From: Chitinophaga ginsengisoli
GTDB taxonomy: Bacteria > Bacteroidota > Bacteroidia > Chitinophagales > Chitinophagaceae
Direction of reading: 5' to 3'
Assembly (NCBI RefSeq): GCF_003014595.1
Contig: NZ_PYGK01000002.1
Coordinates: forward strand, 765,555 to 829,554
Length of the DNA: 64,000 nucleotides
Positions 46,962-56,967 of this stretch are shown here, piece after piece. Position 1 is the stretch's first letter. Every line of letters begins with the position of its first letter. The position numbers and the translations under genes are program-made. The notes below the pieces were generated by a model that did no database searches, was not told where the DNA came from, and was given only the letters and a program-made list of their open reading frames with translations.

Positions 46962-48788
46962 CTATTTTCCTTCCTGCAACGGAACACTGAACATATTACT
47001 TATTCTTCCTCCCGGTGTCACGATAATATAATTCAACACCATTGGCTTTTCACCCGGAACAGGCAATGCAATAGGCCCGTTATACAGATTACCTGTCTGA
47101 TCAGGTTTATGACCATCCAGTGTATAATACACTAAACTGTTCGCTACGAAAGGCGTGATCTCAGCCGTCCTTCTGCCAGCAGCATTCGTCGCGAATGCAA
47201 CTTTTGCTTCAGGAATACGGAAGAAATATTGCATCTCTTCCAGTTCCTGCAAACGTGCGGGCAGTCTTCTGGTGGAGAATTCATCGTAGTTCTGTTTATC
47301 CCTTGGCGTCCAGGCTATTTCAGATAAAGCCAGTATCCGTGGGAACAACATGTACTCCAGTTTATTGTTGGTACCGATATATTCTGTCCACAGGTTCGCC
47401 TGTACACCTAATACCAATTTCTGCTGATCCGCAGTCAGGGAATCAGGACGTGGATGGTAGCTGTATACTCTTTCCAGTGGCAGGAAACCACCGATAGCAG
47501 TAGGCTCAGTTGTTTTATCCTTTGCCTGGTAATGGTCGATATACAGGTGACTGTTAGGTGTCATGATCACATCATGCCCCATTCTTGCAGCAGCAATACC
47601 GCCCTTTTCACCTCTCCAGCTCATTACAGTAGCATTAGGCGCTAAACCACCTTCCAGGATCTCATCCCAACCAACAAGACGTCTGCCGTTCTTGTTCAGG
47701 AATTTTTCGATGCGGGAAATGAAATAACTCTGCAGCTCATGTTCGTCTTTCAGTTTCTGTTTGCTGATGATACCCTGTGCGAATTTGGATTGCTGCCAGT
47801 GCTCTTTTGGTACTTCATCTCCACCGATATGGATATATTGGCTGGGGAAGATAGCCATTACTTCTGTCAGTACATCCTCCAGGAATTTAAAGGTCTCTTC
47901 CTTCGGACATAAGATAGCATAATGCACGCCCCAGTAACCAGGTACGTTGTACGTGGTGTCTTTACAACCGAACTGCGGATAAGCCGCCAGAACAGCCGTG
48001 CTATGACCAGGCAGCTCAATTTCCGGCAGGATCGTGATCTTACGGTCAGCGGCATACTTTACCAGTTCACGGGCTTCTTCCTGGCTGTAATAGCCACCGT
48101 GTTTTTCACCATCGTATACAAATGGCTTGAAATCACCATATTGTCCCAGGATGGTAGAATCACGCCATGCGGATATCTGTGTGAGTTTAGGATATTTTTT
48201 GATCTCGAGGCGCCATCCCTGATCGTCGGTGAGATGCCAGTGCAGCCTGTTGAATTTGAAATAGGCCATCACATCTACGATCTTTTTCATTTCATCGAGA
48301 GAGAAGAAATGCCTGCTCACATCAACCATTACACCGCGGTAGCCGAACTCAGGTTTATCGGCAATCACTACCGCCGGTATTCCCAGACTGCCATTCTGCA
48401 CATTGATCAGTTGCAGCAGCGACTGTAAGCCATAAAAGCAGCCGATATTGCCACCTTTGATGGTTACCTTGTCTATTCCAGCTGTCAGGCTATATGCCTC
48501 TGTGGTATCGTTCTGTTCTTCCAGTACGATGGCCCTTCCTTTGGCATCAGGAGCTACAGTAAGACGGATACCATAACGGTTCCATAGGAAATCATTGAAC
48601 AATGCTGCGTTTTTCCTGGCGGCATCACTCTGCGCTACCAGAACTGTCTGCGGACCGAGATCGAACCTGCCATTCGCAGGTTGCATAGACGTGGGTTTGG
48701 GTATTAAGGAATAGTTTCCCTGCTGCGCATAGGCGCCGCTAACCCCTAACGAAAGAAGTAAGATAGAAGCGATTCTTTTTAACATCAT
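46962..48788 (-). CDS. Secreted beta-N-acetylhexosaminidase, GH20
   Basis: A 608-aa enzyme that removes terminal GlcNAc/GalNAc from chitin oligomers and glycans. Residues 1-21 are a signal peptide ending A-Y-A before Q-Q. A GH20b domain (to ~140) precedes the (beta/alpha)8 barrel starting F-G-Y-R-G-V-M-V-D-V-S-R-H-F. The catalytic D-E pair is in H-I-G-G-D-E-V-P-K-E-H-W near residues 324-325, and W-R-G and W-T-E-Y are the usual substrate-site residues. The C-terminal ~80 residues form a chitobiase-like Ig domain (Y-Y-T-L-D-G-H-K-P). Periplasmic or surface action expected. Single gene with its own flanking intergenic regions; ordinary for a chitin-degrading Bacteroidota. Confidence 0.93.
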   Translation of the reverse strand: MMLKRIASILLLSLGVSGAYAQQGNYSLIPKPTSMQPANGRFDLGPQTVLVAQSDAARKNAALFNDFLWNRYGIRLTVAPDAKGRAIVLEEQNDTTEAYSLTAGIDKVTIKGGNIGCFYGLQSLLQLINVQNGSLGIPAVVIADKPEFGYRGVMVDVSRHFFSLDEMKKIVDVMAYFKFNRLHWHLTDDQGWRLEIKKYPKLTQISAWRDSTILGQYGDFKPFVYDGEKHGGYYSQEEARELVKYAADRKITILPEIELPGHSTAVLAAYPQFGCKDTTYNVPGYWGVHYAILCPKEETFKFLEDVLTEVMAIFPSQYIHIGGDEVPKEHWQQSKFAQGIISKQKLKDEHELQSYFISRIEKFLNKNGRRLVGWDEILEGGLAPNATVMSWRGEKGGIAAARMGHDVIMTPNSHLYIDHYQAKDKTTEPTAIGGFLPLERVYSYHPRPDSLTADQQKLVLGVQANLWTEYIGTNNKLEYMLFPRILALSEIAWTPRDKQNYDEFSTRRLPARLQELEEMQYFFRIPEAKVAFATNAAGRRTAEITPFVANSLVYYTLDGHKPDQTGNLYNGPIALPVPGEKPMVLNYIIVTPGGRISNMFSVPLQEGK

Positions 48789-49198
48789 CCTGTTTTATTG
48801 GTTTACTAGATCAAATTGCACATGAAAAGTTTAAGTACCTGTAACGTGGAAATATACCCTCCTTATAGCATAATATTATCCAAACACTGATAGTATTTAC
48901 ACTGGTTTTCCGTAACTGGCTGAGTTATCGGACAATATAGTGAGAATTTAATGGGAATCAAAGCCGTTCATCCTATAAATATGTTCCAGATAGGGTGAAG
49001 TACCCTATCAGATCCGGTGGAGGCTATATCCTATAGGCTCATTACTATAGCATTATAGGCACTTCCTATAGCCACGGCTATACAATAGTGCCTGTAACGT
49101 AGGACCAGAGAGCCTATAGATAGAGAGGTCCACCATAGTCGGAGCGAATCTCTACCGAAGCTCCACCCCTCCTCAAAACGCCATTAACAAACCATAAT

Positions 49199-49250
49199 AG
49201 GACTCCTTTAGGAGTCCCCTTGTTTGTAGCGCGGGGTTTTCAACCCCGGG
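49199..49250. repeat. Dispersed GC-rich palindromic repeat, single copy
   Basis: Starts AGGACTCCTTTAGGAGTCCC, continues TTGTTTGTAGC and ends in GCGGGGTTTTCAACCCCGGG. It is the same module as the 46-bp tandem units at 28406-28497, with an extra T in the second loop. Two hairpins in fixed order (GGACTCC/GGAGTCC and CGGGGTT/AACCCCG). Confidence 0.8.
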
Positions 49251-49275
49251 TAACAATGCGTTCAGGTCCACCCAT

Positions 49276-49319
49276 ACGTCCGGTATACGTCCGGTATACG
49301 TCCGGTATACGTCCGGTAT
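49276..49319. repeat. Four perfect tandem copies of ACGTCCGGTAT
   Basis: Copies start at 49276, 49287, 49298 and 49309. The 11-base period is close to one DNA turn, so copies would lie on one face of the helix, as in arrays of regulator sites. It lies 224 bases before the CHAT start. It is also short enough to be a slippage product. Confidence 0.85.
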
Positions 49320-49542
49320 AAAGCGTACCTTCCCCCAGGCAACGACACATCCCCCTCATATTATTATTTTTTCATCGTGATTATTTTCCTTAACTTAATA
49401 CCAGCATATTAAAAATAACTAACAAGTTATAATTGACTGAAATGTAGAACTGAAAAGGTAAGTAAGAATCATATACCCCAAGATAGAAAGCAGAAACATA
49501 CCCCAGATAAATCCACACAACCCCGGTTAAACACAACACAAG

Positions 49543-51612
49543 ATGTCCAGATTAGCACTGTTGGCATATGCCAATGATATGAAGGAGGGACCCTTACAAT
49601 TTGTCGAACAGGAAATTAAAGAGATCAACACTAATTTCGGAAATATCAAAAAACACCTGAGTCCGGAAATCCTGATCAGCGCCACAAAAGATAACATGTT
49701 CCGCTTTTTCGCCGACCACGGTCCCGAAATTGAAATCCTGCACTTCTCAGGACACGGGAACAGCCTCGCGCTCTTCTTCGAAAAGGACGGACTATTCAGG
49801 AAAGAGGGACTCGCAGAACTATTAAACCTCGCCCCGAACCTGAAACTGGTCTTTCTCAACGCCTGCGCGTCCAAAGAGATCATAGACGTACTGCATACCC
49901 CTGATGCCGCCCATCCGAACAAGGGTGTGCCTATCGTGATCGGTACCCACCGTCCGGTATACGACAAGGTAGCCGCTGATTTCTCGATTTATTTCTATAC
50001 CGCCCTGACCAAATCATGGCAAATTGGAAAAGCATTTGATTTCGCCAAAACCTTCGTCCTCTCGGGCGAACATTTTGCATTGTTCCCTAAAGGCACTAAC
50101 CGTTACATAGGCACCAAACGGGCTGCGGTAATGGACGACGAACCAGACGATGATAAAAGCGACCAGTTCCCCTGGGGCATTTACTACAAGGAAGCGATGA
50201 ACGATGAATGGTCTGTCACCCAATACCTGAATGAGAAATATGACGATAAAGAGAAGTATGCACCTAACGATGAACTGATACGGGCGCTGGCCTCCAATGC
50301 CAGCCGCATATACGCCGGTCTGACAAAGGAAAAGAACCAGCTTATAGAATCGCTGTATGAAAAGAATGATCTCTCCGCCAAGGAAGTATTGATCGAAGTC
50401 GAAAACATCAATGACAAGTTTAACCGGCGGAATAATCAGCTGAAAGAGATCGACGACCTGTATACGGCCTATATAAAAGATCCGCAGAGCCTCAGTGATA
50501 TTGCAGATAAACTCATTAATACCTTCCCCCTTCCCCTGGGTAAGCTGCTGCAAAGGATGTATTCTTTTAGTAAAGAAAACCTGCTGACGGAAGAAGACTA
50601 CAATGAATTCCTGGAACTGCAGATCAACTTCTATGAAATACTGGTGAAACTGGCCGCATCCACCATCCTCTCCGACCTGCTCGAAATATATGGCCTGAAA
50701 GAGAAGATCGGGAAGACCATGGAGCTGAACCCGATACAAAAGGAGATCATCCTGAGCTATTTCAGACTGACAAAAGAAAATGTAGACGATTTCGATTATA
50801 CCTCATTCATTGAAGTGATCGGACAGGTATTAAAAAAGAACCTGGAGAATGAAAAGGGAATTGATGCTTTCGTAAAGGAATACCTGAACGTTAAAAACGT
50901 CAATACCTACGAGAATAACTTCTTTAGCTCGCACATGCTCATCAAGGGTATCAAGGCGAAGTTGCCTACCCTGAATACCGCTGCGGCCTATATCCATCAT
51001 TGCAAGCTCATTGAACAGGGCCTGATCGATCTGCTGAAAGAACTGTTCTTCATCCTGCAGTACAAAATGGTGGTGATCAAAAACGTGGAAGCCATCCGAA
51101 AGAGGAATCTGTTGAACAAAACCTATTTCCATAAATACCTGCTGCTGGAACAACGCATCTCCGACAGGATGGAAGTACTGGAGCTGCAGTCCCTGCCGGA
51201 ATATGCCGAGTCTTATTCCGTTATACTGGTGAAAGAGATCTACAGGATGTTTGAATACCTGTCCCTCTCTCCTTTCCTGATCGATAAAAATGTACTGTGC
51301 GAATTTGATGGCGTAGACCTCTATTTCTACAACTATACGGAAGGTGAGGGTATTGTGTACAAAAGTCTGACCAGCAATGAACGACAGATCCACATCCTGC
51401 CGGAAACGAATGAGATAGAGCTGGGCGCCACTACGATCACCAAAATAACGATTCGTTTCATCGAGGAAATGACCAGCAAAACTGACCGGGAGAAGAACAG
51501 GATCACAAACAGGCTGTTGCAACTGCATGCAGAATTCCTGTATTACAGGTCTAAAATTGCCGCTACCCCGGCTGTTGTATCCAGTTCAACCCCTATAAAC
51601 AGCGAATCATGA
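49543..51612 (+). CDS. CHAT-domain caspase-like protease (689 aa)
   Basis: The N-terminal ~170 residues form a CHAT fold with the caspase-type dyad: His71 in H-F-S-G-H-G and Cys108 in L-N-A-C-A-S. The following I-V-I-G-T-H-R-P-V and A-F-D-F-A-K-T-F segments fit CHAT domains. Residues ~190-620 are long helices of no recognised family, and a beta-rich patch follows near 575-630. No signal peptide. The stop codon overlaps the start of the large STAND gene by 4 bases (ATGA), so the pair is translated together. By analogy with CHAT proteases of STAND and type III-E CRISPR systems, it is probably an effector activated by its partner; the substrate is unknown. Confidence 0.8.
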   Translation: MSRLALLAYANDMKEGPLQFVEQEIKEINTNFGNIKKHLSPEILISATKDNMFRFFADHGPEIEILHFSGHGNSLALFFEKDGLFRKEGLAELLNLAPNLKLVFLNACASKEIIDVLHTPDAAHPNKGVPIVIGTHRPVYDKVAADFSIYFYTALTKSWQIGKAFDFAKTFVLSGEHFALFPKGTNRYIGTKRAAVMDDEPDDDKSDQFPWGIYYKEAMNDEWSVTQYLNEKYDDKEKYAPNDELIRALASNASRIYAGLTKEKNQLIESLYEKNDLSAKEVLIEVENINDKFNRRNNQLKEIDDLYTAYIKDPQSLSDIADKLINTFPLPLGKLLQRMYSFSKENLLTEEDYNEFLELQINFYEILVKLAASTILSDLLEIYGLKEKIGKTMELNPIQKEIILSYFRLTKENVDDFDYTSFIEVIGQVLKKNLENEKGIDAFVKEYLNVKNVNTYENNFFSSHMLIKGIKAKLPTLNTAAAYIHHCKLIEQGLIDLLKELFFILQYKMVVIKNVEAIRKRNLLNKTYFHKYLLLEQRISDRMEVLELQSLPEYAESYSVILVKEIYRMFEYLSLSPFLIDKNVLCEFDGVDLYFYNYTEGEGIVYKSLTSNERQIHILPETNEIELGATTITKITIRFIEEMTSKTDREKNRITNRLLQLHAEFLYYRSKIAATPAVVSSSTPINSES

Positions 51613-54600
51613 GCACGTCGATGGAAAATCCCTTCAAACTGCTGGAGTCTTATACAAAAGAAGATAAAGACATCTGGGGTGGCCGTACGGCCGAGATAGA
51701 TAACCTGTATAACCTATCATTTGCAGCCAGTCTCATACTGATCTACGGGATATCGGGTGTGGGTAAAACCAGCCTTATTCAGTGCGGACTGGCCAACAAG
51801 TTCAAAAGGACGGACTGGCATGCCATCTGGATACTGAGGAAGAATAACATAGCAGAAAGCCTGGTCAGTACCCTGCAACAGGAAGCGCGTGAAACCAATA
51901 CCGGACAAGCGGCCAGCATTCCCGAATTGATCCGGAAGATTTATTTACGGCATTTTAAGCCCATCTTCCTCGTTTTCGATCAATTGGAGGAATTATTCAT
52001 CTTCGGAACAAACGAGGAAATTCAGGGCTTTATAAGCACAATAAAGGATATTCTCAACAACGACATACAATGTAAGATCATCCTGGTGCTCCGGGAGGAA
52101 TACCACGGACATCTGAAAATATTGCAGGATTCCGGTGTCCCTGTCTTTAAGGCCTCTGTGAAAATTGAGCCCATGAGCATTGCGGATGCTACTGACTCTA
52201 TCGCCAGACTGCTGGATAAATTCAACATCCGGACACCCGATGGCGACCATCTTGGCTGTGCTGCCAGGATCGCATCCGACTGCGCTACGGAAGGCCGGGT
52301 AGACCTGGCCAACCTGCAGGTATATCTCTTCTGGGCATGGGAAAAAGCCGCAGAGAAAGCAGAAACGGATGAAGACATTGCTTTCACCCAGAGCATTCTC
52401 CGGGAGATCGGAGAAGGCAGAAATATGCTGGCCCGTTACCTGAATGCTGTCGTGGAAAAGGTCTCAAAAGGAAAGGCGGGCGGGGTATGGTATCTCCTGC
52501 AGCATTTTGTTTCAAAGTCGCAGACCAAACAGCCCCTACGCCTCGGGGAATTGCAGGATATTGATCCACAGATTGCCAGGTCATGGCTGAATGGCCTGAG
52601 CAAGGGCCGGCTCGTGAAATGTAGCAGGGAAGGCGATAACGAAGTATACTTCCTCGTTCATGACAGCCTCGTACCACTGATCATACAAAAGAGAACAGCG
52701 GCCTCCCGTGGCCGTAACCGGCATCCCACGGTACAGGGTAATCCTTTTAAGGGACTCCCCTCCTATGAAGAGAAAGATTCCAGCATCTTTTTCGGCAGGA
52801 GTATGATATTGCGGGAACTACTGGCCTTCTTTGAAGATAAAAGATTGCTGGTGATCGTAGGCCCCTCCGGATCAGGCAAATCCTCCATTATCAAAGCCGG
52901 TATTATTCCGGCCATGAAACAGGAAGGATACCAGGTGCTACAGGGAGAACCCGGCGCTCATCCCATGCTGTTCGGAAAAGAGATCATCAAAAAAACACAT
53001 GTACTGAATGGAGACAAATTCCTGCTGTACATAGACCAGTTCGAAGAACTCAGCACACAGGCATCTACCCGCGAAAGCGAGGACTTTATCAAAATACTGA
53101 ATGAACTGGTGGAAGATACTCACGCAGCCAGCCGCAACCTCAAAATCATATTGAGTGTACGCTCAGACTATGAGTATGAATTCGAACGGGCGCTCACCAA
53201 CTGGCGGGAATCGAAAAAGACCGTACCTGATCTGATGGAAAGCGCTGTCCGGGAGATCATTACAGAACCGGCTTACCTCGCCGGACTGGAATACAAACCG
53301 GTATACCTCGTAGAAAATATCGTGCGTGATGTGATGCAGTCCAATGGTACACTGCCGCTCCTCTCCTATGCCCTGGAACAGATGTATATCGAATATGAAA
53401 AGAGCGGCGCCAATGATGGCTATCTTACCGAAGACCACTACAACGCCATCGGCGGTGTGGTGGATGGCTTAAGACTGCGGGCGTCCAAACTGTATACCAG
53501 TTCCGATGCAGATACCCAGCGTACCATCAAGAACGTGATGCTGCGCATGGTATCTCTGAGCATCAATGAAAAGGCTTCAAAAAGGATCCTGGCAGAAGAA
53601 CTGATATATGAAAGTCCTGCAGAAAATGAACGCGTACAGAAAGTGTTGAATGACCTTGTCAGCAGTCGCCTGATCGTATCTGGCCCAAATGAAAGCGGTC
53701 AGGTATACTACGAACCTGCACACGATTCCCTGATCCGTTCATGGAACCTCATAGGCGATTGGATAAAGCAATATGGCAAGAATATCCTGTATCTCCAACA
53801 GGACCTTTCCGAAGCAGTGAAGCAGTTCAAAGAGAACCCCAAACGCTTATGGCATGATGATTCCCGGCTGGATACACTGTTAAGCATCCTGAAATCGTCC
53901 GACAACTGGCTGAACCAGGCTGAAACCAGCTTTGTAAAAAGAAGCGAGCAACGCCGCCGTGAGCTGGAAGACAGAAAGAACAGGCGGCAGCAGGAGCTAA
54001 TTGAGGAAAGGGATAAGGTGATCGCTTATGAAAAGAAAGAGAAGGAACTGTTGGAAGAAAGATTGAATAAACAGGTATACATCGCCAGACTGAATGAAGA
54101 GAAGGAAGAAGCTTTAAAGGAAAAACTGGAAGAAGCGAAAGCTAAAACCCGCCTGCAGAAGGAAAGGACCTGGTTTACCTTACTGGGATTATTCCTGCTG
54201 TCTATAGCTGCATTCTATGCCTTTAGCCAGTATAAGGAAGCCAATCATAACCTGAAACAATCGCTCGAATATATTGACAGCGTTAAACTACTGAGACATA
54301 AGGACAGTCTTTCGACAAAGACACGGGACAGCTTGTATGACATAGTAAGAAAACAATCCGCTGTTAACCAACGGAAAGCAATAGAGGCTTTGGAGTCCAG
54401 TATCCTGGCTAACGATGCTGCCAAAAAAGAAAGGAGAACAAGGAAAGAACTGGAAAAACAAAAGAAAGTACTGCTGGAGCAGAAAGCAGCGCTGATACAG
54501 TCACGTGATTCTGTAAATACATATTCGCTATTCCTTCAGAATAAATCAGATTCACTAAAGCAACAACTGGACATTATAAAACGCAAAGACGAGGAAATCA

Positions 54601-55889
54601 AAAACGCCAAAACAATCGCTTCCTTCTTTGCAAAATCACGGACGCTACAGCGTTCGGACCCTGCACTTGCCTACCAGCTGGCGCTGGAAAGTTTAAGGCA
54701 TGATAGCTCCAATCGGCAGCTCAGAGACTATATCAAAGATACGTTGAATAAGCAATCCACTTTCTATGAATCATTCATTCTCGACAGCGTATCTTCTGCA
54801 TTCTTCTCTGATGATGGCAACTATGCAGTGGCACTGCTGCAGGATGAAAAAAACATGACCATTCTCGATCTTACTACGCACGAAGAAATACCGGTGCGGG
54901 CGCGTGCAAAAATACTGTCGGCAGAATTCAGCCCGGTTGACAACAGTATGCTGGTCACAACTAAGAACAATATCTACAGATATAATACGAATGGGCAGCT
55001 GGAATCTTCCGAAAGAATTGACAATCTTGTAAAAGCGACCTATACAGCCAGGGGAAAGATCATCGTACTGACACCCAATGAGATCCAGATTAAAAGAGCC
55101 GTCGGTACGTCTCCCATTATCTATATTCCATCCAAAAATAATACAGATGATATTATTGATGTGTGTTCCAATGATACAATACTTTATCTGAAAAGACAGA
55201 TAGGAATAGAGACCTATGATCTGACAAACGGAAGATCTATTAAAACCTACCGAAAACCCGATGCCATCCTGGAAAAAGGTGGCAATGGCTTCGTTCTTCT
55301 GGACAAAAATAACAACAATGGTTATGACATCACTATTGCGAAAAGCACCGGCAACAAAATTGTATCGGAGACGCACTCCATCCCATTAGAAAAAGAATTT
55401 GAGAAAATCTCCTTGGTTAGTTTTGCAGCTGACCTGAACACTATTTATTATCTGGCTCACCCATCCGTTGTACAACAAGATTTTCAGCAACAGCAGATCA
55501 GCAGGCAGGTCAACAGCCCCGTCCTTGTATCCACTCCGGTATTGTATACGTACAAGGCACCTAATGCTCCCAGAAGGATTGTCCGGAATATATTCTACAG
55601 CAAAAAGATCGTATTATCCGAAAAAGGAGATTATATCATTACGGGAGAAACGGGCGTCCTGACAGTATATGACAAAGACGGAAGACCGCTGGACCGCTTT
55701 GGTGGATATGTAAATTACACATCCTGGTCTTTTAATCCCGCCAATACAGACATCGTACTCAGCATGAATGATTCCCGGCTCAAGCTCTGGGCCAGGGGAA
55801 CCCCCAACACATTGGCCACCCAGCATAAACTCAAAACATTTACCGAATCGGAGCTCCGGAAAGCAGTGGAAGATATTGCCTTTCGCTGA
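51609..55889 (+). CDS. Double-P-loop nSTAND NTPase with membrane segment and predicted C-terminal propeller (1426 aa)
   Basis: Two nSTAND-type modules follow each other. The first begins N-P-F-K-L-L, with Walker A G-I-S-G-V-G-K-T (47-54) and a V-F-D-Q-L-E-E-L Walker B. The second begins N-P-F-K-G-L-P-S-Y-E-E-K-D and F-F-G-R, with G-P-S-G-S-G-K-S (~418-425) and Y-I-D-Q-F-E-E-L. After a winged-helix-like region come a charged coiled coil (~775-850), one membrane helix (W-F-T-L-L-G-L-F-L-L-S-I, ~855-872), a second coiled coil (~880-1010) and a beta-rich C-terminal ~400 residues like a propeller. STAND proteins act as ligand-triggered switches; here the partner CHAT protease would be the output. 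Ligand unknown. Confidence 0.82.
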   Translation: MSTSMENPFKLLESYTKEDKDIWGGRTAEIDNLYNLSFAASLILIYGISGVGKTSLIQCGLANKFKRTDWHAIWILRKNNIAESLVSTLQQEARETNTGQAASIPELIRKIYLRHFKPIFLVFDQLEELFIFGTNEEIQGFISTIKDILNNDIQCKIILVLREEYHGHLKILQDSGVPVFKASVKIEPMSIADATDSIARLLDKFNIRTPDGDHLGCAARIASDCATEGRVDLANLQVYLFWAWEKAAEKAETDEDIAFTQSILREIGEGRNMLARYLNAVVEKVSKGKAGGVWYLLQHFVSKSQTKQPLRLGELQDIDPQIARSWLNGLSKGRLVKCSREGDNEVYFLVHDSLVPLIIQKRTAASRGRNRHPTVQGNPFKGLPSYEEKDSSIFFGRSMILRELLAFFEDKRLLVIVGPSGSGKSSIIKAGIIPAMKQEGYQVLQGEPGAHPMLFGKEIIKKTHVLNGDKFLLYIDQFEELSTQASTRESEDFIKILNELVEDTHAASRNLKIILSVRSDYEYEFERALTNWRESKKTVPDLMESAVREIITEPAYLAGLEYKPVYLVENIVRDVMQSNGTLPLLSYALEQMYIEYEKSGANDGYLTEDHYNAIGGVVDGLRLRASKLYTSSDADTQRTIKNVMLRMVSLSINEKASKRILAEELIYESPAENERVQKVLNDLVSSRLIVSGPNESGQVYYEPAHDSLIRSWNLIGDWIKQYGKNILYLQQDLSEAVKQFKENPKRLWHDDSRLDTLLSILKSSDNWLNQAETSFVKRSEQRRRELEDRKNRRQQELIEERDKVIAYEKKEKELLEERLNKQVYIARLNEEKEEALKEKLEEAKAKTRLQKERTWFTLLGLFLLSIAAFYAFSQYKEANHNLKQSLEYIDSVKLLRHKDSLSTKTRDSLYDIVRKQSAVNQRKAIEALESSILANDAAKKERRTRKELEKQKKVLLEQKAALIQSRDSVNTYSLFLQNKSDSLKQQLDIIKRKDEEIKNAKTIASFFAKSRTLQRSDPALAYQLALESLRHDSSNRQLRDYIKDTLNKQSTFYESFILDSVSSAFFSDDGNYAVALLQDEKNMTILDLTTHEEIPVRARAKILSAEFSPVDNSMLVTTKNNIYRYNTNGQLESSERIDNLVKATYTARGKIIVLTPNEIQIKRAVGTSPIIYIPSKNNTDDIIDVCSNDTILYLKRQIGIETYDLTNGRSIKTYRKPDAILEKGGNGFVLLDKNNNNGYDITIAKSTGNKIVSETHSIPLEKEFEKISLVSFAADLNTIYYLAHPSVVQQDFQQQQISRQVNSPVLVSTPVLYTYKAPNAPRRIVRNIFYSKKIVLSEKGDYIITGETGVLTVYDKDGRPLDRFGGYVNYTSWSFNPANTDIVLSMNDSRLKLWARGTPNTLATQHKLKTFTESELRKAVEDIAFR

Positions 55890-55905
55890 TACAGCGGATT
55901 AGAAA

Positions 55906-55944
55906 ATAAATCAGCTGCCGATCATTCCTCAGCAGCTGATTTAT
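55906..55944. terminator. Bidirectional terminator between the STAND and MBL genes
   Basis: ATAAATCAGCTG (55906-55917) is perfectly complementary to CAGCTGATTTAT (55933-55944), with one more C-G pair inside. It lies between two convergent genes, 17 bases after one stop and 7 before the other; A/T runs at the stem base would serve both directions. Confidence 0.75.
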
Positions 55945-55950
55945 GGCATA

Positions 55951-56937
55951 TTATGCGGGGAACGCATACGTCTCAGCTACCCACTCATAAGCACCCGCTT
56001 TCTTCCGGATATGTCCAATACCCGGCCATGGCAGATGATAAGAAAACACCGCCGTCCGTTCAAGCGCCAATGCTTCCATTACCTTTCTTCTTGTAATTGC
56101 GGCCATATCAAAATCAGTGTCTCCGTCAAAGCCCCATTCCGGATGAGGAAACAGGAGCACATCCGAATGCAGCAGGTCGGCGATGTGTACCATCTCTTCC
56201 TGCCCGGAGAATATCTTCACAAGTGTATGTCCCGGCGTATGCCCCGCAGCCAGCTGCAGGCGTATACAGCCGAACAGTTCTTCCTTATGATCAAATAGAT
56301 GCAGGCGGTCTTTCAATGCCGCCAGTGTTTGCTTTGTCGATACCAGTATCTTGGCCAGCAGCTCCTTATCACTGAACCTGCTTTTTGAGAAATCCGACTT
56401 ATCTGCAGACATCCAGAACTGGTGCTCTATTGCGGCAATATACACCTGCGCATTTGGGAAGACCAGTTTATTATCACGGGTAAACAGTCCGCCGATATGA
56501 TCAGGGTGTGCATGTGTAATAACAATCTGTGTAACGTCATTCACATGAATACCTGCATCTTTCAGTGAAGCGGGCAGCCAGCCGGAATCAGGTCCGAAAC
56601 CGTAACCCGCGCCCGTATCAATCAGGATAATATCTTTTCCCTTTTTTATGATCAGTATATTCATACCCAGATCTACAGCGTTTGTTGACCGGAAATTGTC
56701 TTCCAGTAATTTATTCACGTCAGCTGCCGGCGCATCCTGGGCGAAATGCTGTTGCACAGGGCTCATCATGATATGCCCGTCTGTTACTACTGTCAGTTCC
56801 AGGTCGCCCAGCCGGAACCGGTGATAAGGACGCTCCGCACCGGCGAAGGATTTTCCGGCAAACAGGGTATGTAGCGGCAAAGCAGATCCAAAGCCGATTA
56901 TGGCCATCTTCTTTAATAAAGCTCTTCTTTCCATCAT
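55951..56937 (-). CDS. Exported metallo-beta-lactamase-fold hydrolase (328 aa)
   Basis: A zinc hydrolase of the MBL fold. The main motif I-T-H-A-H-P-D-H-I-G-G lies near residues 139-149, with further ligands in A-A-G-H-T-P-G-H-T and L-L-H-S-D. The N-terminus M-E-R-R-A-L-L-K-K followed by a hydrophobic stretch ending in A-G-K-S-F-A looks like a twin-arginine signal. This subgroup is like lactonase or quorum-quenching and arylsulfatase-like MBLs, but the substrate is not evident. It is divergent from an HxlR regulator, a common pairing that suggests induction by a small toxic or redox-active compound. Confidence 0.85.
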   Translation of the reverse strand: MMERRALLKKMAIIGFGSALPLHTLFAGKSFAGAERPYHRFRLGDLELTVVTDGHIMMSPVQQHFAQDAPAADVNKLLEDNFRSTNAVDLGMNILIIKKGKDIILIDTGAGYGFGPDSGWLPASLKDAGIHVNDVTQIVITHAHPDHIGGLFTRDNKLVFPNAQVYIAAIEHQFWMSADKSDFSKSRFSDKELLAKILVSTKQTLAALKDRLHLFDHKEELFGCIRLQLAAGHTPGHTLVKIFSGQEEMVHIADLLHSDVLLFPHPEWGFDGDTDFDMAAITRRKVMEALALERTAVFSYHLPWPGIGHIRKKAGAYEWVAETYAFPA

Positions 56938-56967
56938 TCTATATTTACATCAAATTTATCTGGGGCG

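Larger units (their letters stand above)
48789..49542. other. Repeat-rich gene-free region upstream of the CHAT gene
   Basis: 754 bases with no credible gene between divergent genes. It contains a perfect 8-base hairpin GATAGGGT/ACCCTATC (48989-48996 and 49002-49009), a cluster of CCTATAGG-like motifs (49025-49125), one copy of the dispersed GC-rich palindromic repeat (49199-49250), and four copies of an 11-base unit (49276-49319). The last ~190 bases are AT-rich and probably hold the promoter of the CHAT-STAND operon. Confidence 0.6.

Noticed and set aside
49276-49319. Iterons of a replication origin
   Set aside because: No rep gene, no DnaA boxes recognised, and only four short units.
49543-51612. 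Type III-E CRISPR TPR-CHAT protein
   Set aside because: No gRAMP or other CRISPR gene is nearby, and the helical region has no clear TPR pattern.
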